Under the pieces are notes generated by a model. The model did not search any database, was not told the origin of the DNA, and saw nothing but the letters and a program-made list of their open reading frames with translations. Shown in pieces: positions 28,629 through 40,075 of a stretch of 64,000 nucleotides of DNA. The DNA is from Panagrolaimus kolymaensis. Its lineage: Eukaryota; Nematoda; Chromadorea; Rhabditida; Panagrolaimidae. The number at the start of each line of letters is the position of its first letter. The first letter of the stretch is position 1. Made by a program: the position numbers and the translations under genes. The DNA lies in assembly GCA_028622995.1 (NCBI GenBank), contig JAJQJQ010000042.1:186001-250000 (forward strand), read 5' to 3'.

Positions 28629-30499
28629 TCATATTTCAACAAAAAGATTTTTGTAAGTTTCTCGTAAATCCTTCTTTTGAATCTTTCCAAGAGCATTTCG
28701 AGGCATTTCTTTCAATGCGAACACTTTCTTCGGCACTTTGTATGGAGCAAGATTGCTTTTGACTGCTTTGATGATGGCTTTTTCAAATTCTTCATCGGTT
28801 AATTTTTCACCTTTCTTGCTTTTAACTGCAACAGCAACAACAGCTTCACCAAAATCAGGATGAGGCGCAGCAATAATGGCTCCTTCTTGGACTATTTCAA
28901 GATCATCGATAACATCTTCAACTTCTTTAGGGTAAACATTTAAGCCGCCAGAAATGATCATATCTTTTCCACGTCCCATGATGTACACATAACCTGAAAA
29001 TAAGGAATTAGTTTATGAGAAAATGTCTTTTTAGTCCAAAACTGAGTGTGTCAAATTATGATGTAGCAAATTCGTACCATTTTCATCAATTCTTGCAACA
29101 TCACCAGTAATAAACCATCCATCCGATGTAAATTCTTGTTTGGTCTTCTCTGGTAGGTTCCAATAACCTTTAAAAACACTTGGTCCTTTGTATTCCAAAA
29201 CTTCATCTTTGTTAAGTCGAATTTGAACGCCAGGTACAGGATGACCAACAGAACCAGGAATTCGTTTAGATTCTTCATAATGATTTGACGTTGAAACCAA
29301 AGCTGAAAAAGAAACGTTACATAGATTTGTAGCAAAGTTAAAGGTGCTACTCACTTTCAGTCATACCATATCTTTCAAGAATGGGAATACCAGTAAGTTT
29401 CTTGAATTGAGACCAACTATCAGCGCTTAAAGGAGCAGATCCACTAACAAACACTCGAATATTTTTCACGACATCTTTTGAGAAACGTTCATCATGGGTT
29501 AATCGACTGAAAATGATCATTAACAATTGAAGTATGTGTGTCTAAAAGACTCACTGAAAATAAGTTGGAACACCCATCATTGCTGTAGCTTTAGGTAACC
29601 ATTTCAAAGCATTATCAATAGAGAATTTCGGTTGCCAAATAAGTGGTGATCGTGTAATCAAACTGCAATTTGTTGAAATAAACAAGCCTAAAAAATAGAG
29701 TGGTTAAAGCAAACAAAAGGTAATGAATCTAACCATGAATATGATTGCTTGGAAGAACATGATATTGAACATCGTTGCTTGTAAACTTCCATATATCTGC
29801 ACAAGTTTCAGCATTGGCTGTAATTCCACCATGAGTTATCATAGCACCTTTTGGAAGTCCAGTAGTTCCAGAAGTGTAACAGACACATGCGATATCACTT
29901 CCATCAACGTTTTCAACATCGTGCAAAGGTTTAGCATTAGCGGAATCATTAGCAAGAGCTTTCTCATCGATGATATGTTTAATTGAATCACGAAAGGATT
30001 GATCATTCTCTGGATTGCACGTAACAAGAACATGAGGTTTTGAATCCTAAAAAAAGAAATGATTAGTAAAGTGTTTGTTTCAAAATGACAAAAAAAGAGC
30101 TAATAGCATATTCGTTTAACATTGAATGCCTTATAACAAGCTTACATTAACAAAATGGTTAGTTTCTTTTTGAAGATACCCAGGATTAAGCGGAATGAAA
30201 ATGGCACCAATTCGAAGAGTTGCAAAATAAAGTGCAAGGTTATCAATATTCTTGGAAGTTCGAGCAATAAGACGATCACCTTTTGATAAACCAAGTTTTG
30301 ATGTTAAAATTGAAGCATATTTTCCTATTTTATCATTGAATTCTTTGAATGTTAGTGAGCCATTATCAGTGATGAGAACAGTTTTATTTGCGTAATCTGA
30401 AGAATCTGTTGCTTCATGAAATCCAGCAGCTCGAGCAAAATTGGCGCCACCACCAGACGATGCAAAACGACGAAATTCACGCGAGAAGCGACTTAACAT
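28629..30499 (-). CDS. acsf3: Malonyl-CoA synthetase-like acyl-CoA ligase (ACSF3/MatB type)
   Basis: Minus-strand exons 30146-30499, 29734-30046, 29555-29687, 29355-29506, 29078-29302 and 28629-28993 give about 513 residues. It is a member of the AMP-forming acyl-CoA synthetase superfamily: phosphate-binding loop [11 protein letters not shown] (about 175-185), [27 protein letters not shown], the hinge [11 protein letters not shown] and the catalytic lysine near residue 496 ([15 protein letters not shown]). [13 protein letters not shown] and [13 protein letters not shown] resemble bacterial MatB and animal ACSF3, which make malonyl-CoA from malonate in mitochondria. The N terminus [15 protein letters not shown] is Arg/Ser-rich without acids, like a mitochondrial presequence. 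A splice acceptor (TTTTTTCAG) lies 10 bases before the ATG, consistent with trans-splicing. Another medium-chain substrate is possible. Confidence 0.87.
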
Positions 30500-31330
30500 T
30501 ATTGAATCCTGAAAAAATAGATTTTTGATTAAGGCAATGAATAAAAAAAGCAACAAAATGAAGTAAATAACCCGCAAAAAGCATTGGATTTTATTTAGTC
30601 AAAGAAACGCGCGATTCATTTAAACTTCTAAACATATTTGCTAAAAACCCAAATAGCAAAGCGAAGGTAGTAAAAAACGACTTTTTTAAACCCAGAAAAA
30701 TGGATAGGTGATTATCAAGAAGCTAATTTTTTGATATTTCTAAAAAAAGCAATCAAAGAAAGCAAAGGCGATTGGAGCATGAATGTCAGAATTTCTCTGG
30801 GAATACAGTATTTTCGCTGCGTAACGTAGCATGAATTTAAAAAATCAAATATATTTACTCAAACTAAAATTCTTCATACTTTTTTTCTTCGTCTCTTTTT
30901 CATCGTTTACAAAGATAAAAATTTTCAAAGAAAAGATAAAGATTTTTTTGGAATTGGAAAAAACCTTTGTAACTAAAAATCTTCGCTGATAAATGCGAAA
31001 ATAAATAAACTCAAACAATAAACTTTTTTTTTAAATTTTATTTAATTAATATTCCTAATATATAATAATAATAAATAAGGCAATACACCCGAAATATAAA
31101 ATACAAAAAACAAAGTAAAAATAAATAAATAAATTAATTAATTTAACCAACAACAAACAAAGATATAAAAAAGAAAATAATAAACGACGACGGGCGTAGC
31201 CAATAACAAGAAGAAGATCAAAGAAGAAGAATAAAATAAAAAGTTGAGGGTGGAATAGTAGCAGGTTAGGTTCCAATCATTTGATAAATGATGGTTGTAG
31301 TTTGTTTTCAACAATAAAAGTTGATAAGTT
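30500..31330. other. Intergenic spacer between the ligase and ribophorin II
   Basis: AT-rich, no exon supported. It holds the 3' end of the ribophorin II gene. Confidence 0.45.
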
Positions 31331-32615
31331 TTATTCGGCCTTTGCGTTTCTGAAAAAGGAAAAAAACATTTTAATCAATAAGTTCAAAGTGATCAATAAA
31401 AAGTTAATAGAGTTTTTTGTTTAGAAAGAAGGGGTGGTAAAGAAATTTAAACGAAGACAACGACAACAAACCTTCGAGTTTCGTTGAGCGAACGAAGTAA
31501 TTTGTTACCACAAATAAATGTTGGAACAGCAATAAGTGCAAGATATTTAATGGTTTCAAACATATCCAAATGACACCAAAAAACAAAATAAAGCCCAAGG
31601 ATTCCAGAAAGGCCAGCATGGAAGCCAAGGGACCATAAGGAAATTTGTACGTTATTGAAATTAACACCAATTGTAAGCCACTAAAAAATTAGTTTTAAAT
31701 ATTTCTAAAAGCCACAGTAACCCTCCGATAACTAACCATAATGATAAGAATAGCCATTGGAGCAAGACAAAGAATGGTGAAAGCATCAGAAATTAATTGA
31801 GGAGGACGTTTTTCAGGTTCACGAAAATGATGTTTAATTTCGGGTAAAGAATCATAATTAACTATTTGAGATTTTTTTACTGTTGTTCCTGATGAAGGGT
31901 TTGCGGCAATTGGGGAAGCATGATGAATTTTAACATCAGCAAAATTCCAATCAATGGAATTTACAGCCGTTGCATCACCAATAATTAATCGAATATTATA
32001 AAGTCCATCAAGGTGGCCGAAAGTTTTTCCTTGTGATTTCATATCCTAGAAAAAATATATATGGGTTTTCACTTTCTAATCCTCCATTCAATTTCTGAGC
32101 AGCGTTGTGAATTTTTATATATATATAAAACTTACAATTTCTGCAAGATAAGTTTTAGTGCCTGTTTGAGGTTCAGCAATAAAAATCACTTCTCGACCAG
32201 TTTCTTTATGAACAAAAGCAATAAAAGCTTGTTGAACAAGAATGGATTGTTTAGTATTTTCATCTTTGATATCAAAAGTAAGATGAACCTTTTCATTTTT
32301 ATCAACCTCATGGACTTTAGTATCTTTGGTGTTGATTTTTATCCTGCAAAAAAAAACCAACAAATGAAAGTCATCCTTTAATTCCATCTTCAGCTCAGAG
32401 ATAAGCAAAAAAAGAAGAAGAAAAAAGACTTACGAGGTCGATGATGGGGTTTCATTACTTTTGTAAACAGCAAATTTAATATCATCCAAAGATAATTTAA
32501 CTTTGGTAGTTGTTTTTGGTGGTGTTGCCGCTGTGCCACCCTGCTTTGAAGCTGTTTGGCCAGCAAAAGCTGCCACGAATAAGGTAAAAATGAAAATCGT
32601 CGAAGAAATATGCAT
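31331..32615 (-). CDS. rpn2: Ribophorin II, oligosaccharyltransferase subunit (RPN2/Swp1)
   Basis: Minus-strand exons 32434-32615, 32136-32343, 31737-32045, 31472-31680 and 31331-31349 give about 308 residues. A signal peptide (MHISSTIFIFTLFVAAFA) is followed by a lumenal beta-rich domain, then HHFREPEKRPPQ and three membrane segments (ISDAFTILCLAPMAILIIMW, LWSLGFHAGLSGILGLYFVF, TIKYLALIAVPTFICGNKLL). The FREPEKRPP block and this membrane pattern are diagnostic for ribophorin II, a subunit of the ER complex that transfers N-glycans to nascent proteins. It is about half the length of human RPN2 and closer to yeast Swp1, so the N-terminal half found in vertebrates is missing. The very short last exon (RNAKAE, stop) follows a weak GTTTGT donor. 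Reading through instead ends a few codons later. Confidence 0.93.
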
Positions 32616-33236
32616 TTGATGATTCTAAAAAATTTGATAGGTTTAATATTTTTTTAGATAACGAACGATACAAATATTTTTAATCTCGAAGAAGCTAAAT
32701 AAAGAGAGGCAAAACCTAACAAAAAACTTTTCCTTCAGCTTCCTCTCTATCTACGTTGCCAACGCCACGAATATTTATGGCCATCACCCTGAAACTCAGG
32801 GAAAAAAATCGTGAAAAGAGTATGACTAGCATTTCCTCTTTTTTGTTGTATGTATGCTTTGCTTTTTGATTAAATGATATGCTGCTGGCACTCCCTTTTT
32901 TCTTTCATTTGTACAAACTAAGATTTTGATGGTATAAATTATCACCCAAAAAATTCCAACTAAACTCTTTGAGCTTTAAGCCATTAGCCCCATAAGATTC
33001 ATTTGCTTAACTTCGTAGTCAAAAGAAGGATAAATAGTTAGTAGAAAAAATACTTGCTTTGCTCGTTTCTGAAGCCATTTTTGTTCGTTAGCTAACAAAA
33101 AGGATATTAGAAAAGTGACATAATTTCTTTTGATATGAGAATAGCAACATTTCATATCTTTACAAGTTATAACTTCTACCACATCGAAACCTTTTTATTA
33201 CAAAATACATTTAACTTTATTACAAACATACATTAA
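32616..33236. other. Spacer between the two ribophorin II copies
   Basis: No exon supported. An acceptor (TTTTTTAG) lies 8 bases upstream of the ribophorin II ATG, so the full-length gene is probably trans-spliced. Confidence 0.5.
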
Positions 33237-33729
33237 TTAACTAGACAAATAAAGAGAACGAAGTAGCTTGTTGCCACAAATAAACGTTGGAATACCTAGA
33301 AGTGAGAGATACTTGAGTGTATTGAACATATCCAAATGAAGCCAAAAAACGAAGTAAAGCCCAAAGATTCCAAAAAGACCAGCATGAAAACCAAGCGACC
33401 ATAAGGATAATTGAAATTTGTCGAAGTTTACACCAATTGTAAGCCACTAAAATAGTTTCACCGTTAATCATAGGGTAAAGTAAGGAAAAACATACAACAA
33501 TGAAAAGAAGCGCCATTGGAGCAAGACAAAGAATAGTGAATGCATCAGAAAGTAATTGAGGCGGAAGCTTTTCAGGTTCACGAAAATGATGTGTGATTTC
33601 TGGTAAAGGTTCATAGTTGACTATTTGAGATTTTCTTACAGGAGAAGCTTTTGACGATGAAGGTTGCTCTTCTGCAAATACAACAGCTGCAAACAAAGTT
33701 GAAAGTAAAATAACCAAACGAATATGCAT
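33237..33729 (-). CDS. Shortened ribophorin II paralogue: signal peptide joined to membrane domain
   Basis: Minus-strand exons 33496-33729 and 33237-33446 give a 147-residue protein. The signal peptide (MHIRLVILLSTLFAAVVFA) is followed after about 15 residues by RKSQIVNYEPLPEITHHF, REPEKLPPQ and the same three membrane segments as the gene at 31331-32615. The intron before WLTIGVNF is in the same place. The lumenal domain encoded by exon 2 and half of exon 3 of the neighbour is absent. The copy has no frameshift or stop, keeps good splice sites and has a TTTCAG acceptor just before the ATG, so it looks expressed. It may assemble into OST as a minimal variant, or compete with the full-length protein; this is inference. 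Confidence 0.9.
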
Positions 33730-34247
33730 TTGGGACCTGAAACGTAATATTTAGAAATGATTATGAATACGAAAGTAACAAGATTTATTAGAAACACGAA
33801 TAATAAAGTTAGAAAACCGAAAGAGCATCCTCCAAAAATTTGATTGAGATTCATCGACGAATAAAGTGCTTCTGCGTTAAAATGTCAGATGTCAACGCCA
33901 CGCATTTTGCCAAAAAGCAACTTGGCTGTTTTGCATCGACAAAAACAAAAAATGCGAATATTGTTTTGCTCTGTTTTTGATTATTTGGTCAATAAAATCC
34001 TAAAACTGCGTAAATCATCTTCTTTCATTCTTATTTTAGCTTTAAAACCTTCATGGTTAGCTATTATCTGTAATTTATCATCTTTCGTGTTTCAATCGCT
34101 CGCTTTTTTCTTTCTCAAACTTTTTGTTGTTTTTCTTACTTTTTATCGCTTTTGTTTTTCAGCCTCAAGCATTCACAACTCATCTTCAAAAAATCAATTT
34201 AACAACGACGACAACTTTTGGACTTCATCTTTATTATTGAAAAAAAA
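33730..34247. promoter_or_regulatory. Divergent intergenic region (ribophorin paralogue / TRAPPC2)
   Basis: 518 bp between the start codons of two divergently read genes, so it must carry both promoters. An acceptor TTTTTCAG ends near 34161, upstream of the TRAPPC2 ATG. No specific factor site is claimed. Confidence 0.55.
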
Positions 34248-35078
34248 ATGTCAAAAGAATTTTATTTTGTTATAATTGGCCATAATGATCAACCAATATT
34301 TGAAATCGAATTTCCTGTTGTTGATCCAAAGAAACGACGTGAACAAGATGTTCGACATTTGAATCAATTTATTGCTCATGCTGCTTTGGATATCGTTGAT
34401 GAACATGTAATACAAAATCAACAAATGTATTTGAAGGTATGTTTATCGTTATCAACGTAATTTTTGTTTGTAATAAGTGAATGTAAAAGACCTTCTATGA
34501 TAAGTTAGCAGCGTACTGCTTTACCTCAAAACCCGTGCTGCTTTACCTAAAAACTTTCAATTTTTCATCCTTTCTGTTTCTCATTTTTCTGAATGTTAAC
34601 ATTATTTTTCTAATGTCTGAGAAAAGATGACATTGCAAACTTTTTGCTTTATGCATAAAACATGTGTAATGTCTTTTTTGGAGGACACATTTTCTTCTTC
34701 GATGACACTTCCTTTTTTAAAATGCCAAACAACAACAAAGAGAGAGTGTTCTTTCACGCTTGCTTGGTGATTCATCATTTTTCAACATAGCTTTAACTTT
34801 GTCCTTTTTTATGATGTTCATTGATTTTTCTTACTTTTCAGACTATCGACAAATTTAACGAATGGTGGGTCTCTGCTTTTGTAACAGCTGGAAGGATGCG
34901 GTTCATTATTCTTCATACCGTAAAAGCCGATGAACAAATCAAACAATTCTTTCAAGAAATGTATGAAACTTACATCAAATATTCAATGAATCCATTTTAT
35001 GAACATGATACTCCAATCAAATCTCCTGCATTCGAACAAAAAGCAATATATTATGGTCGGAAATTTTTGAATGTATGA
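34248..35078 (+). CDS. trappc2: TRAPPC2 (sedlin), TRAPP complex subunit
   Basis: Two exons (34248-34436, 34842-35078) encode 141 residues, the family's normal length. It is collinear with human sedlin throughout: FYFVIIGHNDQPIFEIEF, HLNQFIAHAALDIVDEH, KFNEWWVSAFVTAGRMRF, KYSMNPFYEHDTPIKSPAF. TRAPPC2 is a longin-like subunit of the TRAPP tethering and Rab-activation complex in ER-to-Golgi traffic. The conserved Asp in AHAALD, at the position altered in human skeletal disease, is present. A second copy lies at 63232-63761 with the intron in the same place. Confidence 0.96.
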
Positions 35079-35652
35079 TTGTGATTTCGTAAGATGCAAA
35101 ATGGTTACGGGTGCTTTGTGGAACGAATTCCTGTGATATCGAAAAGTGGCGTCATCATCATTGTGAATCATTTTTATTTCAATTTTATGTATTTCACCTT
35201 TCTCTCTGCATGTTGTCTTCCTCTTTTCTTTGTTTTCTTTATTTTTCATACTCTTTAATTTTTTGATGTTGAAGAAAGGTAAATAAAATATTTTTGTTGA
35301 ATGTCTGATTGAGTTTACTTTGATTAAAAGACTAAAAAAACATGCGTTTGTTCGCTTTTTCCTTATCTTCTCTCTTCTTTCGACTTTGTTGTTGTGTTTC
35401 TTGTTTTTTTGGTTAATGACTGAATACCTTTTTTTCTCCTTCGCTATGTTTTTTTACTTGTTGTTTGCCGCCACCATTTGCGCAAAAGTGTAACTAACCC
35501 ATCGTTGCGCGTTTCCATTTCATTTATGTTTTATGCATACATACACCTTTATGTTTTTCAGTTGTTAGCAGCAGCAAAAGCAGGAGAGGCGTTTCTTTCC
35601 TTTTAGCTTATTTTAGTGTTCATACATACATTCGAATCCCCTTCTTGCTATC
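35079..35652. other. Spacer between TRAPPC2 and the first PMP3 gene
   Basis: AT-rich. A TTTTTCAG acceptor ends at 35561, 91 bases before the next ATG, and could be a trans-splice site. Confidence 0.5.
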
Positions 35653-36341
35653 ATGTGCATTGTTTTTCATTTACTTCTTTGCGTTCTCTTACCGGTAAGT
35701 TGAGAAGCCACTCACTCCACTTTAGGTGTATTAAGACAAAGTAAAAGTTATTTTTTGATTTATGACTTGCGCTAAAAACAAAAATTGAGAATGGCAAAAA
35801 GCATTTGGATCTTTTTTAGTTTGGCTTAACTTTAATTAATGAAGCCTTTCGGGTGCATTTTTTGCTTTCTCATACTTTCACAAAATCCTAAACAGAAACA
35901 TTTCTTTCCCGCTCTCTCTCGCGTTTTTTTATGACACTTTTTTTTTATTAATAAAGCAAGCATTGCATCTCCAACTTTTCTTCACTTCTTATGTTGCTCA
36001 TAAAAAGCTATCGCTGCAACATACTCCCATAAGTCTAGTTTTTTTGTTTGTTTTTTAAAACTCCTCCCTTTCCATTTACTTTCCCTTTCCTTTCTTATTC
36101 AATCTTTTTTATTTTTCCAGCCTTTAGCCGTATTGATTCAAGATGGTTGTTCAATCAACTTTTTGATTAATGTCATTTTAACTATATTAGGTTTGTTGTT
36201 TGTTATTCACCTACCGGTTAGGTATAACTTTTAATTGCGATACTTGCAGGTTGGGTTCCGGGTATAATTCATGCCATTTTTGTTGTGTATTATGGCAAAT
36301 ATGGTGGAAATGGACCTCGACCTTTTATCATAATTGTTTAG
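35653..36341 (+). CDS. PMP3/UPF0057 small membrane protein, copy 1
   Basis: Three tiny exons (35653-35694, 36121-36190, 36250-36341) join in phase to 67 residues. After MCIVFHLLLCVLLP comes the family signature PPLAVLIQDGCSINFLINV, then ILTILGWVPGIIHAIFVVYY. These are two membrane helices with a cysteine-containing loop, typical of yeast Pmp3 and nematode UPF0057 proteins, which sit in the plasma membrane and affect membrane potential and ion tolerance. The exons are too short to stand out as open frames and were found from the protein motif and splice sites. A paralogue follows at 36853. Confidence 0.9.
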
Positions 36342-36852
36342 CTTCTCCTTTCCTTTATTTTCGTGAACTACTAAGCACAATATCTTTCTCTGTATTTTTT
36401 CTTTCTTTTTTTTCGTTCCATTGATTTGGTATAAAGATAATTAGTAGCATTGCCAGTGCATTGAAAAAAATCTTCCGCCATTGATGCTTGTTTTGTATTT
36501 TTCTTTTCTTTTTGCTTTTACACATCGTGCTTGCTTTTTATGAGATTTTGAAATATCTCTATCGCGGTCGCTATTCATAGACGTGGTATTATGATTCATT
36601 TTTGTTGATTGCCTTTTCCCATAACTTTGTATTTAGTTTTTGTAATGATATATTAAGTTTTTAAACGCGTTTCTCAATAAAGATACATACTACTTCCTTC
36701 GTTTGTGATTGATTCACCGAGATTTGATGCGTTTATGCGCGAGGTTTACTTGTTTCGTGTTTGTTATCTTCACATGTATTTGCTTTTTGATACCATTAAC
36801 CTTCAATTTTCAGGCTTTATAATCCACTTCAAAAACTCAAGCTTGGACAAAT
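36342..36852. other. Spacer between the two PMP3 genes
   Basis: No exon. A TTTTCAG acceptor ends at 36813, 39 bases before the next ATG. Confidence 0.5.
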
Positions 36853-37128
36853 ATGTGTGACTGTCTCCTTCTTCTTCTCTGCATTCTTTTCCCTCCAATC
36901 GCTGTTTTGATTCGTCGAGGATGTTCTGTTCAGTAAGTTGATTATCGTTATTCTCTTCCTCTTACTTAATTGACATTGTTTAGCTTCTGCATCAATATCC
37001 TTCTTACGCTCCTTGGTCTCATTCCGGGCATTATCCACGCTGTTTACGTATGTTTCTTTGTTCGATAGTTGATTACTAATAATTACTTTTCTTAGGTTTG
37101 TTTCTACGATCATGGAGGCCGCGTTTAG
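36853..37128 (+). CDS. PMP3/UPF0057 small membrane protein, copy 2
   Basis: Exons 36853-36932, 36984-37047 and 37096-37128 give 58 residues: MCDCLLLLLCILFPPIAVLI, then RRGCSVHFCINILLTLLGLI, then PGIIHAVYVCFYDHGGRV. The order of helix, cysteine loop, helix and the PGIIHA motif matches copy 1 and the PMP3 family. The second intron falls in a different place from copy 1. The N terminus is unusually cysteine-rich (MCDC), which could be palmitoylated; this is inference. It is probably a tandem duplicate of the gene at 35653 with substantial divergence. Confidence 0.88.
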
Positions 37129-37868
37129 CTGAAATGTCAACCATCAACTGAAGTTACTTAATATATTATTTTTTCCAGTTTTTGATGTTGTTATGCTTTA
37201 AATGCTTTTTTATTATTATACTTTTTTTATTGTATGACATTTGTGTTTGTTACAAATAAACTTTCTAAAATTTTAACTTGTTGTATTTTTGGTGGAAGAT
37301 AGAGTCAATCCTATGTTTAGAGTTTGGGTTTACAGTAGATAGAAAGAATCAGTATGGATATCTCTTTTCTGGTAGTATGGCTTGATCAATAAGATGCGAG
37401 AGAAGTGAAATATGTATGTAGCAACTATGGATATGAAGTTACTGAAGTTCAAAGCATATCAGCTTTATTGACTCCTTTTCGATGCTTGTTTTAGTCTAAG
37501 AGATTTCACACACATATTTTGAAAGGTCCATAAAATGCATGAATTCCCATAAGCTTATTGAAGTCAACGTTGCAAAAAACGATGTCAACGTGGTTTCAGG
37601 CATAAAAAAAGCGACGATAAAAACAAATCTTTCTTCTTTCCTCTTTTTTTTTGAGACTTTTTGTTGTTGTTTGTCCGTCATCCTTCATCGCCGTCGTCAT
37701 CTTTCCCATTTCCTTCAGCGTTTGTTGGCCAATGCAATAGAATTAATAGGAAGGAAGGAAGGAGAAAAAACGATTATCACTTTTTTGAAAAATCTCTTCT
37801 TCCATAAACTAAACAAAATAAAATGTTGTAAAAAGGATTGAAGCATTTCAACTATAACCACAAAAAAA
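37129..37868. other. Spacer upstream of the ER mannosidase gene
   Basis: About 740 bp without a supported exon. AAATAAACT near 37255 is the likely polyadenylation region of the second PMP3 gene. Confidence 0.5.
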
Positions 37869-40075
37869 ATGCCACAATTACTTCATCTTCTTCGATCCGA
37901 TGATGATCTTCCATTATTTGTTAAACCAAAAGTGCCGGATTCATTTTCATTTACTAGGGTTAGTTTTTATTATTTTATTGTTGTTGGATATAATGGCTTC
38001 TAAGATTAAAAATTCTTTATATTCCAAAGTTGTTGGTTTTTGTTTTTTAAACTCAAAACTTTTTAGTCTTGGAGATCACTACATCGAAAGCAGCGATCAT
38101 TTATAATAATTTTATGTTTATTTGTACTTTTTGGTTTTGCTTATACCCAACTTTATTCTTTTTCAAATGTTATTGAATCAGTGGAGAATCAAGAAGCTGC
38201 AGCAGAAATTGTTGCAAGAAATGAACAACAACGAAGAAGGCATGGAAAAATTATTGATTTTCCTTCACCAAATGAAAAAGGTTTAGAGCAAGTTGATATA
38301 CCACCTGAGGTTGGATTAATTTTAAGAAAATTATCTTTGGAATATAAAGGAAATTAATTATAGGCTCCAAAAGAAGATGGTGAAGATAGTGATGTAGCGA
38401 GCAAATATGAAAGTGAAGGAGATGTTGCAAAACTTGATCAAAATCAGCCACAACAACAACAAGTTGTGGCTCAACCTGAATTTCCTAAATTTAAAGGTCC
38501 ACAAAATGATCGGCAAAAAGCGGTTGTGGGTGCAATGAAACATGCATGGAAAGGATATCGAGAATTTGCTTGGGGTAAAGATCAACTTATGCCTATTTCA
38601 CAAAAATCCCAAGAATGGATGAATTGTGGATTAACCATTCTTGATTCATTAGATACTTTATTAATTATGGGAATGGACGATGGTAAATAAAAAAATATAT
38701 ATTATTTCTTTAAAGCTAAAATCAACCAATGATGTTTTTTTCAGAATTTAGTGAAGCTCGACAATGGGTTTCAGAATCTCTTGATTTTGATAAAAATCGT
38801 TTCGTCAGCCTTTTTGAAACCACTATTCGCGTTCTGGGTGGACTTTTAAGCGCATATCATCTCAGTGGAGATAAATTATTCCTTATTAAAGCTGAAGATA
38901 TTGGAAGTCGTTTAATTGGAGCATTGGATTCTCCTTCATCCATTCCATTTAGCGATGTAAATTTACAAACTCGAAAAGGCAAACAACCATCATGGGGTGG
39001 AGAAAGTTCTTTATCGGAAGTCACATCCATTCAATTAGAATTCCGCGATTTAAGTCGAGCAATAAATAATGATACATATGAAAAAGCTGCTTTTAAAGTT
39101 TCTGAACATATTCATTCTCTTGGTTGTAAAGATCATCAAGGCCTTTGTGGAATGTTTTTATCTCCTATGGATGGAAAATTTAGAAGTAAGTACCTATATA
39201 CAAAATTTTCGATTGCGACTAATGTTACAAAGTTACCTGCAAAGCTGCAAAAAGAGAGTGGCACTTTATCCCCTGCTTTTATACGGTGTTACCTAAACCT
39301 TGTCTTTTTATATATTATTATAAACTGCTTTATTTTTTTAGCTGGAACAACCATAACTCTTGGAGCTCGATCTGATAGTTATTATGAATATTTGCTTAAA
39401 CAATGGCTTCAAACAGGAAAAACTATTCCATGGCTTCGTGAAGATTACGAGGAAGCTATGAATGGTGTAAAAAATCTTTTATGGCGTGAATCCATTCCCA
39501 ATCATTATGGTTACCCGGGTGAATTATTGGGTGGCAAAACATTTTCCCCAAAAATGGATCATCTCGTTTGTTTCTTAGCTGGCACTCTTGCACTTGGAAC
39601 CCAGAATGGATTCCCAATAGAACATTTAGAAATGGCAAAAAATTTATCTAAATCTTGTCGAGAAATGTATAGCACTTTAACAGGATTAGCACCAGAAATA
39701 GTTTATTTTAATGAACTTCCTGGAAAAAAGGAAGATATCAGTATTAAACCCTTGGATGCTCATTGTTTATTACGACCTGAAGCATTTGAAGCATGGTTTT
39801 ATCTTTATCGAACAACCAAAGATAAACAATATCAAGAATGGGGTTGGGAAGCGTTTCAAGCAATAGAACAATTTGCAAAAGTTAAAAATGGCTATTCATC
39901 TGTGAATAGTGTAAAAAAAATTCCTGTAACATATCGAGATTTAATGGAATCATTTTTTCTTGCTGAAACATTAAAATATCTTTATTTATTATTTTCTGAT
40001 GATCAAAATGAAATTCCATTGGATAAATATGTTTTTAATACTGAAGGGCATCCATTACCAATTTATGCTAATTAA
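37869..40075 (+). CDS. man1b1: ER mannosyl-oligosaccharide alpha-1,2-mannosidase (GH47)
   Basis: Exons 37869-37958, 38067-38309, 38364-38682, 38745-39185 and 39342-40075 give about 608 residues. It is a type II membrane protein: short cytoplasmic tail, anchor near residues 41-58 (SFIIILCLFVLFGFAYTQLY), acidic stem, then the GH47 catalytic barrel from about FKGPQNDRQKAV. Family landmarks are WMNCGLTILDSLDTLLIMGM, the acidic residue in SEVTSIQLEF, GARSDSYYEYLLKQW, the disulphide cysteines in HLVCFLAGTLALG and SKSCREMY, CLLRPEAFEAWFYLYR, and the calcium-binding threonine in FNTEGHPLP. It trims one mannose from Man9GlcNAc2 and marks misfolded glycoproteins for degradation. The final intron (39186-39341, 156 bp) is in frame without a stop, so its retention would insert 52 residues. 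Confidence 0.95.

Noticed and set aside
33889..34275. Open frame of 128 codons upstream of and overlapping the TRAPPC2 start
   Set aside because: It overlaps the true start in another frame, is Phe/Leu/Ser-rich from T-tracts and has no domain; it lies in the 5' region of TRAPPC2.
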